From NCBI GenBank assembly GCA_033002965.1, contig JAURVB010013532.1, forward strand, positions 1 to 64,000: DNA of 64,000 bases, in the 5' to 3' direction. Position 1 is the first letter of the stretch. Every line of letters begins with the position of its first letter. This DNA comes from Piper betle. Its lineage: Eukaryota > Streptophyta > Magnoliopsida > Piperales > Piperaceae. Positions 35,471 to 46,296 of this stretch are shown piece by piece. The notes beneath the pieces were generated by a model. That model saw nothing but the letters and a program-made list of their open reading frames with translations, did not search any database and was not told the DNA's origin. The position numbers were made by a program, and so were the translations under genes.

Positions 35471-36487
35471 TTCCAGGTCTTTACATCCCTCACTTCAACC
35501 TTCTCCAGCAACCAATTGGAAGCCTAAAGTGCGTGTTTTACAGCAGTTAACCAAGACGACCATGTGCTGCACCATGGCGCCCAACTCCTAGCCTGTTCTT
35601 CTTCTCCTAGCCTCAAGACCCCTCCTTTCTTGCACCTTGCTCCAATTCAGATGTTCCACGACCTCAGGCTGGCATCAAAACAAGAAAGATTGGCCACCTT
35701 TCCACGTTGCATGGAGTATGGTCGTTCTCCCCACTTTTGCACGTCACCGCCATGAATTCCGGCGAGAAGGTGGTCTGTAGTGGATTATTCGGGCGGCCTG
35801 AACTATTGTGATGGAACCCATGATGCTGTTGACGAACCACAACCGGTGTCTACTCCTCTGCACGTCCATTACAACACCTATTGCAGCAGAACGTCGCCAC
35901 TTCCATCACTCTTGCAACTCCGCCCACTCACAGCTGCAATTCTGCCACCCACGGGAAAACAGGGACATGGCAAGCCATCCCTTTGACCTAGCAACCAGAG
36001 GTCGTGGGGTGTGAGGGGAAGCCTTGCAAACTTTTTTACAGTTGCCCATCTCGCAAACAATTTGCACCCGTCGGCCATGGACAGGATTTCAGTTTTCCAG
36101 TTTAGTTTAGTTCTTTTCTTTCTTGTTGATTGGAGACTTAAGTTACATTATTAACAATCTTACTATCAATTAAAAAGAACATGCATGCAAACTAAGAATA
36201 GGGAGATAAGAAGGATACCCAAGCAAGGAAGAAGCACCCGGTAAGGAAGAGGAGAACTAGTGCGACTGAAGGCTAGTGGAGACGTCCTTTATAAATGAAA
36301 TGATGGCTAGGGTTTGTGGAAACACCCCAGCACCCGTGTTTTATTCGTTTAACCGGGTAAAGAATAAAATATTTACCGTAACTTAATCGGTCGAGAATAT
36401 AATATAATTAATATGAATTCTCTAACGTTCAATCCTTCCCGGCCCGAGTCGAATATATTGATAAAAATATTTTCCCACGGCTATACA

Positions 36488-39400
36488 ATCTCCCAACTTG
36501 AAATATTTCGTCCCCTAAATATCATAACAGGCAGCAAACAATTATGATTAACTTTATTATTCTTTGGGATCCGTTCATGCCACTACAACTATTAAGCATC
36601 CTTTGCCACAAATAGGCTAGGGTATTTCCTTACCATTTCTTGTTCAGTCTACCATGTAGCTTCCTCTGACCCTTGATTTTTCCACAATACTTTTACTAAA
36701 GGAATTTCCTTGTTCCTGAGTGTCTTTATTTCTCTTGCCAGGATGCGGATCGGCTTTTCCTCGTATGTTAAATTTGATTGTAGCTCTAAGTCTTCAAAAT
36801 TGGTGATAGATATGATCTTCATCTCGTACATATTTCTTTAGCATTGACACATGGAAAACATTGTGTACTCCAACAAGGTGTGGTGGTAATGCTAGTCTAT
36901 ATGCACAATTTCCAACTCGATCCAGGATTGGGAACGGTCCTATGAATCTTGGCTTCAACTTCCCTGATATTTTAAATCTGATCACCCCCTTCATAGGAGA
37001 TGTCTTTAGGTACACAAACTCCCCAACTTGGAACTCTAGGTCCTTCCTTCCGAGTATCAGCATAACTCTTTTGTCGATCCTGAGCTGCCTTAAGTCTTTA
37101 CTGAATGAGTTTCACCTTTTCAGTTGCTTCCCTCACCATCTCTGGCCCGACTATAACTGCTTCGGTAGACTCAAACCAACACGATGGAGATTTACAGGGC
37201 CTACCATATAAGGCTTCAAATGGTGCCATCCCTATACTGGCTTGGTAAGAGTTATTGTAGGTGAATTCAGCCAAGGCTAAGTGTTTCTCCCAGTCACCTC
37301 CCCAGTCAAGAATGCAAGCTCTTAACAAATCTTCCAAAGTTTGAATAGTCCTCTCACTCTGACCATCAGTTTACGGGATGATATGCTGTACTCAACTTAA
37401 TTTGAGTTCCCATGGCTTTTTGGAAAGCTTTCCAGAAATGTGAGGTGAATAGGGGATCGCAGTCAGAAAGACTATCTCCTTTGGAATCCCATGCAATTTG
37501 ACAATATTGTCAACGATATAATCCTGCCAGGTATTCCGTCGTCCTCATTGATTTCATGGGGATGAAGTAAGCTACCTTAGTTAGTCGGTCCACAACTACC
37601 CCCATATGGAATCATGCTTCTTCTGAGTCCTTGGGAGCTTTGCAATAAAATCGCATGTGACACACTCCCATTTCCATGTTGATATTTCTAAAGGTTGCAA
37701 TAGTCCTCTAGGTAGTTGATGTTGGGCTTTGCTCTGTTGGCAAGTCTGACACTTGGAGACAAAATCCACAACATCCCTCTTCATCCCAATCCACCAGTAG
37801 GTTTGCTTTAAATCCTGATACATTTTAGTAACTCGAGGGTGTATTGAGAACTTTGAGCGATGAGCCTCCTCCAAGATATTCCGCCTCAATGCATTATCCT
37901 TTGGTACACACAACCTTCCTCTAAATCTGATCACACTATTTGAATCAGCTACAATGTCAGGAATCTTGTCCAACATTTTATTTAGCTCCTCATCACCCAT
38001 TTGTGCTAGCTTAACATGATCAAATAAATCATTGGAAACAACTAAATTTGCCAGTAATCCTATTAGTTGCTCCACCGGGTTGATAGCTACCACTTCTGCT
38101 GACATGGCCCAAAGTCTAACTAGCTGCTGACTTATGTCCACTTTTCCCTTCTGACTCAATGTGTTGGCTACCACATTCGCTTTCCCTAGATGGTATAAGA
38201 TTTGGAAGTCGTAGTCCTTGAAATATTCTATACACCGCCTCTGTCAAAGGTTAAGGTCATTCTGGATGAAGATATACTTCAAACTCTGGTGGTCAGTGAA
38301 GACGTCGAACTAGGCTCCATACAAGAAGTGTCTCCAAATCTTCAGGACAAAAATCATTGCTGCCGGTTCCAAGTCATGGGTTGCATAATTGTGCTCATGA
38401 ATCTTCAATTGACGAGAGGCATAGGCCACCACCTTAGCTTCTTGCATAAGGACGCATCCTAAACCCAACCGAGATGCATCACTGAAGACTACGAATCCTT
38501 CATTACCATTTGGCAGAGTCAAGACTTGTGCAGTTGTTAAACTCTTCTTTAGAAACTAGAAACCAAGGAAGCTTCGATATCAGTGATTGATTTAGTTTGT
38601 GGCCAATCAGTGACAGCTTTCACTTTTGATGGATCCACTACAATTCCAGCCTTTGAGACAATATGACCAAGGATATTTACCTCCCTCATCCAGAATTCAC
38701 ACTTTGAGAGCATGGCGAATAGTTGATTTACTCTCAGAACTTAAAGAGTAATGGATAGGTGTTTCACATGCTCTTCTTCATTATTTGAATAAACTAGAAT
38801 GTATTCCACAAACACGATAATAAACTTGTCCAGGTATGCGTGGAATACTGTGTTCATGTGTGACATAAAAGGCATAACCAGAAATTCATAATGTCCATAC
38901 CGAGTTCGGAAAGCCGTTTTCTGTATATTGACCTCTTTACTCGCAACTGGTGATAACCAAACCGCAAGTCTATCTTAGAAAATATTCTGGCTTTTTTTAG
39001 CTGATCAAACAAGTCATCAATCCTCGATAAGGGGTACTGATTCTTGACTGTCACTTGATTGATTTTTCCATAGTCAATACACAGCCGAAGTGATATATCT
39101 TTCTTCTTCACAAAAAGAAGAGGGGCTCCCCAGGGTGAAGTACTTGGTCAGATGAAGCCTACCTACAACAACTCTTCTAGTTGACTATTTAACTCCTTGA
39201 GTTCTGTTAGAGCCATGTGGTATGGTGCTTTAGAAATTGGTGTTGTTCTAGGTGCTAGGTCAATGGCAAACTCCACTGCCAGCTTAGGAGGTAATCCCAG
39301 AAGTTCGTCTAGGAATACATCGGGAAACTCTACTACCATAAGAATCATGGACAACTCTTTCGGTTTTGACTCAGACTCATCTAAGTTAGCCAAAAAGGCT

Positions 39401-40158
39401 TTACAACCCTCACCAAATAATGGGTAGTCAAGTTGTTTGGTTTTTCCATGGACTTCCACCAGTAAGATGCTTCCTCCTGAAGCATGCATGTTGTCAATCT
39501 CACTTGATGGCTCTAGGGCACAGATAGAGCCCTAAACACATTTTTGATAATGTCAATCCAACTCTCTGCCTTCATTGGATCAATCCCTCCAATAAATACC
39601 TCAGCTCCATTCTTTCTAAATTTTTCCACAGTGTAGCGATCACTATCATCAACTGCTAGCGGCACCACTTGTCAGGCTACCGGTGCCACTAGGTTTGGAT
39701 GCTCCCCTTGCTCGCCTAGGTCACCTAACCTTGCCCACCCTTGGTCACTCCCCTGACCACCATCTAGGGTGATTCTGGGACTTGCTATCGAGTTTGAGGC
39801 TCCATGCCCTGCTACCACTCCCGATAACCGCTAAACAATATTTTGAACCACAGAATTTGTATTTTCTGAAGCCTATACCAGTCCTTGTATGGCTGCCAGG
39901 ATTTGAGCCAATGCATTCTCCGTTTTCGAATTCGACGGAGTAGATCGGTTTGTCTGTCTACAAGTACCCACCATCTGAAACATTGAACCATCATGGTTCA
40001 TTTATATGTTCTTGTTTTAGTTCGGACCTAGGTTTATTAGCGAATAACTTTGTTAATTAATAACACAACACAGTGGCAAAAGATAATTACTGGACTTTTC
40101 AACAAGGTACTCGAGTCATAAAATGTGAGCTTCTGGGAAACTTGGCTCTGATACCACC
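36488..40158 (-). pseudogene. pol: Chromovirus H gag-pol remnant
   Basis: Minus-strand order: gag N terminus (start codon at 39974; YTVEKFRKNGAEVFIGG motif near 39600), fused to the protease-RT linker (39480-39163, EFPDVFLDELLGLPPKLAVE). A partial reverse transcriptase follows (39160-38526; [20 protein letters not shown] and [20 protein letters not shown] are present, and the second half is collapsed and frame-broken). RNase H (38522-38190) comes next, then integrase (38174-37098; HHCC region and core split by stops). The end is the C-terminal part with chromodomain (37063-36649, [20 protein letters not shown]). The gag zinc knuckle and protease are deleted. H is the only Tekay-type copy here that still holds part of reverse transcriptase. 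Confidence 0.88.
40145..40156 (-). other. tRNA-Met primer binding site of H
   Basis: It reads TGGTATCAGAGC on the minus strand, two bases from the LTR end TGTAACGACCCGCC (plus-strand view) at 40159. Confidence 0.9.
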
Positions 40159-41362
40159 TGTAACGACCCGCCCGAACCTGACCGGGTGTTACTTAAAATA
40201 TAGTTAATGTACATGTAACAATCTACAACATGAATTTAAACACAGAAATTAACTCATCCAACATATAATATAAATTATAACAATAAATCATGTTCTCTAA
40301 AATATAAAATAACTATCCCACAATCTCAAACCGTTTCGCGTAGCCACATTTATAACACAAGAGAATAATAAGGAAGTCCAATTTTTATTATCGACTCACC
40401 ATACCTAGGTTGGTAAAAGAACCACCAACCACACTTCTATTCTTCAGTCCAATGCTGCTCACCTGCGGAGGCAATTCCGTGATAGTGATAAAACCACTAA
40501 GCCGCATCAATAAATGACACAAGTCAATATAATCCCTATTATCATTTCACTCGTTATTATTATTATTATTACACAAGTCTTTAGTAATCATGTCTTAGGT
40601 CATTCTAAGATTAGTAATTTATCTCTCAGGTCATTTTGAGATTAGTAAAGTCGTCTCCCAGCTTATTCTGAGATTAGAAATCGTCTCCCAGCTCATTCTG
40701 AGATTAGGTGGTCTCCCAATTCGTTTTAAGATTAGGCATGGTCTCCCAGTTCATTCTGAGATTAGAAATTGTCTCCCAGCTCATTCTAACATTAGAAATT
40801 GTCTCCGAGCTCATTCTAAGATTGACGTGGTCTCCAATTCATTTTGAGATTAGTGATGGTCTCCTTGTTCATTCTGAGATTAGAAAATTGTCTCCCAGCA
40901 CATTCTGGGATTAATGCCGACAAGGATACCGGTTTGTGAAAATACAACATTTCATATAGTTATACCATTTTGGGGAAATACAATATTTTATATAATTATA
41001 CCAGTTTAGAAAATATAACATTTCAAATAATTATACGGACACACATAGTAATTTTAAATGGTGGTCGAATCTAGGCTCAGGCTGACTCGGGCGGCCAACA
41101 AGGGTAAGTACAACATTTCAAATGATTATACGGACCTAGATATTTCAAACTCGCTACTACAACCAATGATCCTAATCTGAACGAGAACATAAAATTATAC
41201 GGAAGTATAATTTTATTCTAGTAGGAATGCATTGAGCTAAATATCGAATATACATATCATGTTCAAAAATATTAAATATTAAATTATCAATAAATCTAGT
41301 GAGATAATTAATTATTCATGTGACATAATTATTTAAGTCCTACTTTACATTTTAAATTAGTC
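40159..41362 (-). repeat. 5' LTR of H, truncated
   Basis: It starts TGTAACGACCCGCCCGAACC, passes the hairpin (TGCGGAGGCAATTCCGTG, 40463-40480), the GAGATTAG array and the AT-rich block. It stops at TTTAAATTAGT near 41362, where the tail of an Athila LTR begins. The U3 part and the outer end are lost. Confidence 0.8.
40590..40915 (-). repeat. GAGATTAG tandem array in 5' LTR of H
   Basis: About eleven units of the same 28-31 bp repeat as 25262-25965, roughly half the copy number. Confidence 0.85.
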
Positions 41363-41621
41363 ATGTTAAGAGTAAGATATGATGAATATTAAATTCATGT
41401 TAAGGGAAATTTGACTATACAACTAGTTTTATCATTATAACTTTTCTTTAATTTAAAATTATTACTTAGATTTAGTTAAGTTGATTGTGTTTGTTTTGTT
41501 CTTAATTTCATTTTCTTTAATTAATTTAATGAAATTTATTTCTCTGTGGGACGATACTCAAATTCATCCTTATATTACTTGTTACGACCATGTACTTGCA
41601 TGTTATTGAGTTAATCATACA
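41363..41621 (+). repeat. 5' LTR tail of Athila E
   Basis: It matches the last ~260 bp of the D 3' LTR (18068-18326), starting AGAGTAAGATATGATGAA and ending ATCATACA. The first ~900 bp of the LTR are absent and the tail joins the truncated LTR of H. Confidence 0.8.
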
Positions 41622-41627
41622 AGTTTT

Positions 41628-41645
41628 TGATGCGGGTGTGAGGGA
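41628..41645 (+). other. Degraded tRNA-Asp primer site of Athila E
   Basis: TGATGCGGGTGTGAGGGA lies a few bases after the LTR end, where Athila elements have a site complementary to tRNA-Asp. About 11 of 18 positions fit that site as I know it, so this is a remnant. Confidence 0.5.
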
Positions 41646-41799
41646 GATCAAATTTTCTTAGTTAATTTAGGATTAGAATTTGGAGTCTTTTTCTTTTCTT
41701 TTTAGATTTTTGTGTCTAATTTTTTATAAAAACTATATATAATATATCATTGTCTTTTTCCCTGTTATCATTTGTTTATGCACATCGATTAGTGTGGAC

Positions 41800-42588
41800 A
41801 CCCTTGTTTTCTTTTGATCTAGAGATTGAAAGGACTTTGAGAAAATTATACGCCACTGGAAGAAGAGCACAAGAAGCAATAGAAGAATAATCTGTAGACC
41901 CACAACAACAACAAATGCCTCCACTTCCACCGATTGTAGCATTAGCCAATGATGATTACAAGGCAATCCAAGATGGGGTTGTCCCTCTTGCAAGTGGGTT
42001 ACAACCTAGTATTATTGCACTACCGGTGGATACGATCCCACTTTGAACTTAAACTACTTTTATTTAACATGTTAGAAACTATAGGACAATTTAGTAGATC
42101 GCCTATTGAAAATCCTAATATGCATATCATTGATTTCATATAGGTTTGTGATATATCTAAGAAATATGGTGTCTTTGATGATGCTCTCTGCCTACGCTTA
42201 TTTCCACTCTCATTAATATGAAGTACGACAGAGTGCTTGTCATCATTAGATGCAATTACCACTTTGGATGAATTGTTTGAAAATTTTTTTTTAAATATTT
42301 TCCTCCTTCAAAAACTGCTAGACTACAAAACAAAATTTTATCTTTTTTGCAGTTTGATGGTGAGTCTCTCTTTAGACATGGGAAATATTTAAAGAATTGT
42401 TCAAAAAGTGTCCTAACCGCGGTATAGAAAGATGGATACAATTCCAAATGTTGTACAATGGGTTGTTGGGGCAAACAAAGAGCATAGTTGATGCGGCGGC
42501 CAATGGATCGTTTCTTAAGAAGAACCCACATGAAGTTTTTCAACTGCTAGAATTAATGGTCCCTATCAACCGCCATGCAACCACCATA
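41800..42588 (+). pseudogene. gag: Athila E gag, N-terminal part, broken
   Basis: The start region includes LEIERTLRKLYATGRRAQEA (from ~41822), typical of Athila gag N termini and lost from D. The gag domain follows with many stops and shifts. The 42397-42627 frame carries CPNRGIERWIQFQMLYNGLL and FLKKNPHEVFQLLELMVP. The codon that is a stop in D at 12293 is CAG here (near 42350). The gene is cut at 42588 by LTR piece S2. Confidence 0.85.
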
Positions 42589-43263
42589 TGTAACGACCCA
42601 CCATTTTTCACAACATTGTCGGCCTAGCTGGATAGGTGTTACTCACAATTTAGCAAATATGTCTAGCATTTCTAACAAAAACATATATAATGATCCCACA
42701 GTCTTCGACCATTTCCCAGTAGCCACACTTATTTCTCAAATAAATAGAAAAGGAGTCCCCATATTTATTTTCCTCCATGCTCTGGTTGTCAATCACCTAA
42801 TTTCGTATCTACACACCTGCGGAGGCAATTCCGCACTAGTGATTACAATACTAAGCAGCATAATAAATAAAACAAGTCAAGTACATTCCACTATTTCCCT
42901 ATGTTCATTTTAATATGTGGTGGAGCAATTCCGCTATACTCTAAAACAATGCGGAGGAGGTATCCGCTGTGATCAGCACACCCCGGCCGTAGCCCTTTTG
43001 TGAAGAGGCTACCACTACCATCTCCAGTGCCAGTGTCTCGCACACCCCAGCTGTAGCCTTTTTGTGGGGAGGCTATCACTGCACTCTAGTGCTAGTGCCT
43101 TGGACACCCCGGCTGTAGCCTCTTAATGGGGAAGCTATCACTGCACTCAGGTGATTGCTATGCCCCATTTGAGGGGAAGCTCTCACTACCAATTCTAGTA
43201 CTGAGTGCCTCACACACCCCGGCCGTAGTCTTTTTAAGGGGTGGCTATCACCTAGTCTTTTTA
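42589..43263 (-). repeat. Truncated F-type LTR (S2) inside Athila E
   Basis: It starts TGTAACGACCCACC, carries the hairpin TGCGGAGGCAATTCCGC and a short CCGGCCGTAGCC array (42977-43263, about five units). It breaks off within the array at GGCTATCACCTAGTC. Confidence 0.8.
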
Positions 43264-44671
43264 TGAGGTCAGGTGGCGACGCACCCCTTGTCGATTTGTC
43301 ACCATCCAAACCACGCCGCAGCTGCTGTGACCCTGACAACCACCCCACCTGACCTCCCCGATGACCGCCTCCCTTGACCTCCCCTTGACCCGGTCAAACC
43401 CGGCCGTGGGCCTGATTGGAACAACCGACCACCTTGACCGAACTCGATGCCACTTCTGGTGGTCATCGCTGCCCCAGCCATCCTTGCTGTCACCACCATT
43501 GGGATGAGCTCGACGAGCCGATGCTAACCCTTGCCCCGCTGGACAACTGGATTCACCAAAATTCGTCGGAAATCACCTGATCTTCTGCCCAATCCCTCTG
43601 ATCGAGCCATGAATCCTGCGAGGTATAATTTTTTTTAACTTATTTATTTAAAAGTATTGATTATTAGAATTGCATGCTAGGATTGGTTAATTGTGTGTTA
43701 TAATTATATATATAAATGTAGAATTGATTAAGGATAAAATATGATATTTGTGTGACTGAGTGGTGTTCAAAATAGAAGCTAAGAAACCAATTTGGGTAAC
43801 CAAGTAATAATCATGATTTAATGCAAACTAGCTTAAGTAGACTTGATAGAATTGATATAGGTTGATGTGTGTTGATTGATGCGTGATGGATGTATGCGGG
43901 ATATAGGATGTATGATTACATCATGAGCGGGTGTTAGTATTTAGTTTTGATCTGTAGGTACTGAGTAGGAGCTCACTGCCTCGGCGCGAGGACCCGATTG
44001 GAGCTTCTACCAGGTCCAATTAGGACTCGTTCTCTGTTTTATGCTATTCTATTGTGTATTTGATTTATTACATGCAGGGTGTGTTAAGTGGCATTTTATC
44101 AGATCCCATTTAACTCGGGTCATTTAGCTAACATTTTTCTGAATTAATAACCCTCGAGGATGAGATCCCTCCGAGTTTTTCAAACTTCAGATCGAGCTCA
44201 CGATGCCTTTGGGCCAATTATATGAATCCCAAGCTACACCAATATATATGTATAGTTTTCGCGTTTTCAGTGAGATTTCAGACTCAGCTCAGGTGAAAAT
44301 AAATGAGATAATGATTGAATGCCATGGTAGATTGTTATGTTTTATCGTATTTTGACTTTTGTCGTGGACAGGTTGGCCATTATTGCACTTCTAGGGGATA
44401 TTTTGTTCATTTTTCAGTAGAAATTAATGAATTTTTATTTAAATTTATTGTTTGTTGCATAGTTTTGTTTTGCTTGCACGTCATGGCATGCATGTAGGAC
44501 CGCGTTAGAACCAAATTGTTCCCACTCATGCATTTCTTAGTTGCATCCCCATCTTGAGTCGCCGAGAGTAGATCCGGCTTGGCTTAACCGAACATAGTAG
44601 ATTAGAGAACGGTTTGGTCGCCGGTGACAATTTTAGGTTGCTTCATGGGTGAGCCGAAATGGGGTGTTATA
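43264..44671 (+). repeat. Element C-like LTR fragment (plus orientation)
   Basis: It resembles element C LTRs in reverse: a GC-rich block (43270-43620), CGAGGTATAATT, the GTACTGAGTAGGAGCTC block, CCTCGAGGATGAGATCCCTC near 44153 (reverse of 22612-22640), and a final GAGCCGAAATGGGGTGTTATA close to the C LTR end. It includes the section that the left LTR of C lacks. Confidence 0.65.
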
Positions 44672-44965
44672 ATTGTGATCGTTCCAACGTGTCCTACATG
44701 CATGCTAAGGTGAGGAAGACGCCCCTACACCCGTATGTGAAAAATGATGCCCTCTTTCAAAATTTATAAAAATGAAAATGATGGCTAGGGTATGTGAAAA
44801 CATCCCAACACTGCATTTCATTTAACTGGGTAACCCGGTAAATAATAAAATATATTAATTAACCGAGTAGGAATAAACGGGTAGACAATATAACACGTTC
44901 GGTCCTTTTCAGACCGCGTCCGTGTCTAATTATTATTATTGTTACTATTATTCACAGTCTTTACA
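44672..44965 (-). repeat. 5' end fragment of a chromovirus LTR
   Basis: From about 44700 it matches 29640-29864: GATGGCTAGGGTATGTGAAA, ACCCGGTAAATAATAAAATA, CACGTTCGGTCCTT, and the end CACAGTCTTTACA at 44965. An (AT)13 run follows directly. The first ~28 bp are unassigned. Confidence 0.7.
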
Positions 44966-44996
<31 letters not shown>

Positions 44997-46296
44997 TGTT
45001 CTCGTATACATGATTATGTAATTGTATTTAATTATGTATTCTTGTATTATATAACTATAATATGATTATTATTCTTGATTAATGATTATCAACTATTTGT
45101 TTATTTATTAACTTATAAATTATTAATTATTTACATGTTTACTAACACGAGTATATATGTATATATATACGATATTTACTCGTGTTTAGTTGTGTATTTG
45201 TACGGTATAATTATATTATTGTATTATGATTAGAGAATTGTCCTACTTTATGTATTTATTATTTATATAATTATCTATGAGTTCATTTTCTTGATTATTG
45301 ATTTATTTATTATTTATTAATATTATGCCTTGATTTGCGTGCCACATGTTTAGTTATAGGATTATTACTATTATTTTATTTGTTATGATGTATTGATGAT
45401 ATGAGCACAGACCACGAGCATGCATCATATAGAGATGTTGGTATTTACTTAGTAGTGGGTTCCGACACAGGTTTCGGAGTCAAAGCCTGTCGTAGATGTG
45501 TAGATACGTTTGGAGCTTGGACCAAAGGTCCGTAGGACTCTCCCTCTCTGCTTGACTTCTTGCGTGTTGAGTTTAATCGTGTTTTATATGTAGGATGACA
45601 TTGCATCCCTCCGATGTCGGGCCATTTAGCTGTGTTTTCTATGCATGTTTAATAAAACTATAAGGATGAGATCCGTTGTTGGTTTGCGGACTAAAGCTCT
45701 AAAAATTTATGATACAAGCCTCTTCCCTAAGCATATTATATAAGTACACACATTTTTATGGATTTCATGAATAAGAGAGCGAGCGGTATGAAGATATCTA
45801 TGAATCGCACTAGTACTTAGTGCGGTGTATGATGGTACTGCGTAATGCAACGAATTTTCAGAATTTGTGGCACTATGTAAGTGTTCCTTTTGCCACTCGA
45901 GTAGCATGGTGGGTGATATGAAAGGTGTGAGGGTGTAAGCATTGTATGTATGTATGAATATGATTATGAGCCATGCATGTGAGCCGGCAATTGCTTAAGT
46001 AAGTTTGCTTACCGCCTAGTTTGAGGCAAAGTTGAACTTTTATAAGTTTTCGTGGGTAATGGAATGCCCATTTGCTAGTTTGTATTAGTTATTTTTCGGA
46101 TCAGTAATATTCATTACTGACATTTTTAATATAATATTTGTAGGTCTTGCATATCCTAAGTTGACATTGATAGAATGAAAGATAAACGTTACACACACTT
46201 AAGCTCAGCATATTTATTTACTTTCTTACATTTCTTTATGTTTGATGTGCTTTGACGTGTATTTAATAATGTCTTCCATTCTTTTGACACCAAGAA
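44966..46296 (+). repeat. Repeat family B, plus orientation
   Basis: 45000-45600 is the reverse counterpart of 6540-7330, including GGTCCGTAGGACTCTCCCTC and the preceding GTGGGTTCCGACACAGG. 45600-46296 has no other match in the window. It contains GTTTAATAAAACTATAAGGATGAGATCC, a wording also seen in the C LTRs. No coding frame over 66 codons. Confidence 0.5.

Larger units (their letters stand above)
32743..35485 (-). mobile_element. Solo LTR S1 (2743 bp)
   Basis: It has complete ends: TGTAACGACCCGCC at 32743 and CAGGTCTTTACA at 35485. No interior follows and the host LTR resumes on both sides. The flanks are CTCCT and TCCCT; compared with the uninterrupted L3 sequence this fits a TCCCT target duplication with one base lost on the left. 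It is the long version of the F-type LTR, with a CCGGCCGTAGCC array and an AT-rich middle that F lacks. It probably formed by recombination between the two LTRs of an inserted element. Confidence 0.83.
32196..36487 (-). repeat. 3' LTR of chromovirus H, split by solo LTR S1
   Basis: Two pieces, 32196-32742 and 35486-36487, form one LTR once the intervening solo LTR is ignored. The break CACGTCCTCC...CTCACTTCAACC is continuous in L3 (27180-27195, reversed). The LTR ends ...GGCTATACA at 36487 before the polypurine tract of H. Its own 3' part is missing because 32196 is a fusion point with G. Confidence 0.78.
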
